In this document: positions 7,395 to 7,516 of the stretch, piece by piece
Numbering within the stretch: position 1 is the first letter of the stretch
Layout of the letters: every line of letters begins with the position of its first letter
Notes under the pieces: model-generated
Database searches by the model: none
Told to the model about the DNA's origin: nothing
The model's input: the letters and a program-made list of their open reading frames with translations, nothing else
Translations under genes and position numbers: made by a program
Assembly: GCA_964608735.1 (NCBI GenBank)
Contig: CAZSPL010000198.1
Location: 1-7,516 of the forward strand
DNA from: CAZSPL01 sp964608735
Lineage (GTDB): Bacteria; JAJVIF01; JAPKYR01; CAZSPL01
Reading direction: 5' to 3'
DNA: 7,516 nucleotides

Positions 7395-7433
7395 CGTATA
7401 GATTCTTCCGTTGAAGCGCACCAAACCGCCCTA

Positions 7434-7439
7434 ATTATA
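7434..7439 (-). promoter_or_regulatory. Candidate -10 box (TATAAT) for the second glycosyltransferase gene
   Basis: On the minus strand TATAAT matches the -10 consensus exactly and lies 40 bases upstream of ATG 7394. The best hexamer at 17-18 bp spacing is TCCGCG or TTCCGC, a poor -35 match, so this is only a half-supported promoter. Its position suggests transcription starting near 7427, which favours the ATG at 7394 over TTG 7424 or GTG 7421. In the remaining upstream sequence to 7516 I see an A7 run and two copies of GGCATCCG (7471-7478 and 7488-7495), but no gene. Confidence 0.4.
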
Positions 7440-7516
7440 CATTGTCACGCCGGAAACGCGGAAAAATAGCGGCATCCGGTAAAAAAAGGCATCCGCCGGA
7501 CCGGGCTGCTTTATAT

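Noticed and set aside
6699..7469. 256-codon open frame on the plus strand opposite the second glycosyltransferase
   Set aside because: It is an arginine/glutamate-rich antisense shadow of a polytopic membrane protein with recognisable motifs.
7471..7495. Two GGCATCCG copies 17 bases apart flanking an A7 run, as an operator or repeat array
   Set aside because: Only two 8-base copies exist and the sequence ends soon after; there is not enough to call a regulatory site or array.

Overview
The window looks like ordinary chromosomal DNA from a moderately GC-rich bacterium. It is coding-dense, ATG starts dominate, there is one clear sigma70-type promoter, and one pair of genes overlaps by 4 bp. 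Polytopic lipid-carrier-type (GT-C) glycosyltransferases next to a bacterial beta-CASP RNase fit an uncultured environmental lineage, probably with a Gram-negative-type envelope. No marker gene is present, so I do not assign a phylum.

Layout, left to right. (1) Positions 1-1170, plus strand: the 3' part of a beta-class amino-methyltransferase for DNA. The reading frame is open from base 1, so the N-terminus and the DPPY-type catalytic motif lie outside the window. It is poorer in G+C and richer in AGA/AGG arginine codons than the other genes, as expected for an acquired restriction-modification or orphan methylase gene. (2) Positions 1177-3764, minus strand: a two-gene operon in which a 96-residue acidic single-pass membrane protein is followed, through an ATGA overlap, by a 766-residue GT-C/PMT_2-like membrane glycosyltransferase with a large C-terminal extramembrane domain. 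(3) Positions 3813-5821, plus strand: a near-consensus promoter (TTGACC, 17 bp, TATAAT), then a complete metallo-beta-lactamase/beta-CASP/RMMBL ribonuclease with a helical C-terminal extension, then a 70-residue two-helix membrane protein. (4) Positions 5838 to about 7394, minus strand: a second GT-C-like polytopic membrane protein of the TMTC/PMT type with an SQDDF motif and a C-terminal extramembrane domain. Positions 7395-7516 hold its probable promoter region and no gene I can support.

Functionally, two unrelated-looking envelope glycosyltransferases surround an RNA-processing nuclease. The genes sit in convergent and divergent pairs (convergent gaps of 6 and 16 bp), so I see three independent transcription units plus the methylase rather than one system. 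I found no CRISPR array, tRNA, rRNA, insertion sequence, integrase or prophage signature. I do not see a convincing new system here. The most useful leads are the unassigned C-terminal domain of the methylase, the C-terminal extension of the RNase and the translationally coupled acidic membrane protein.
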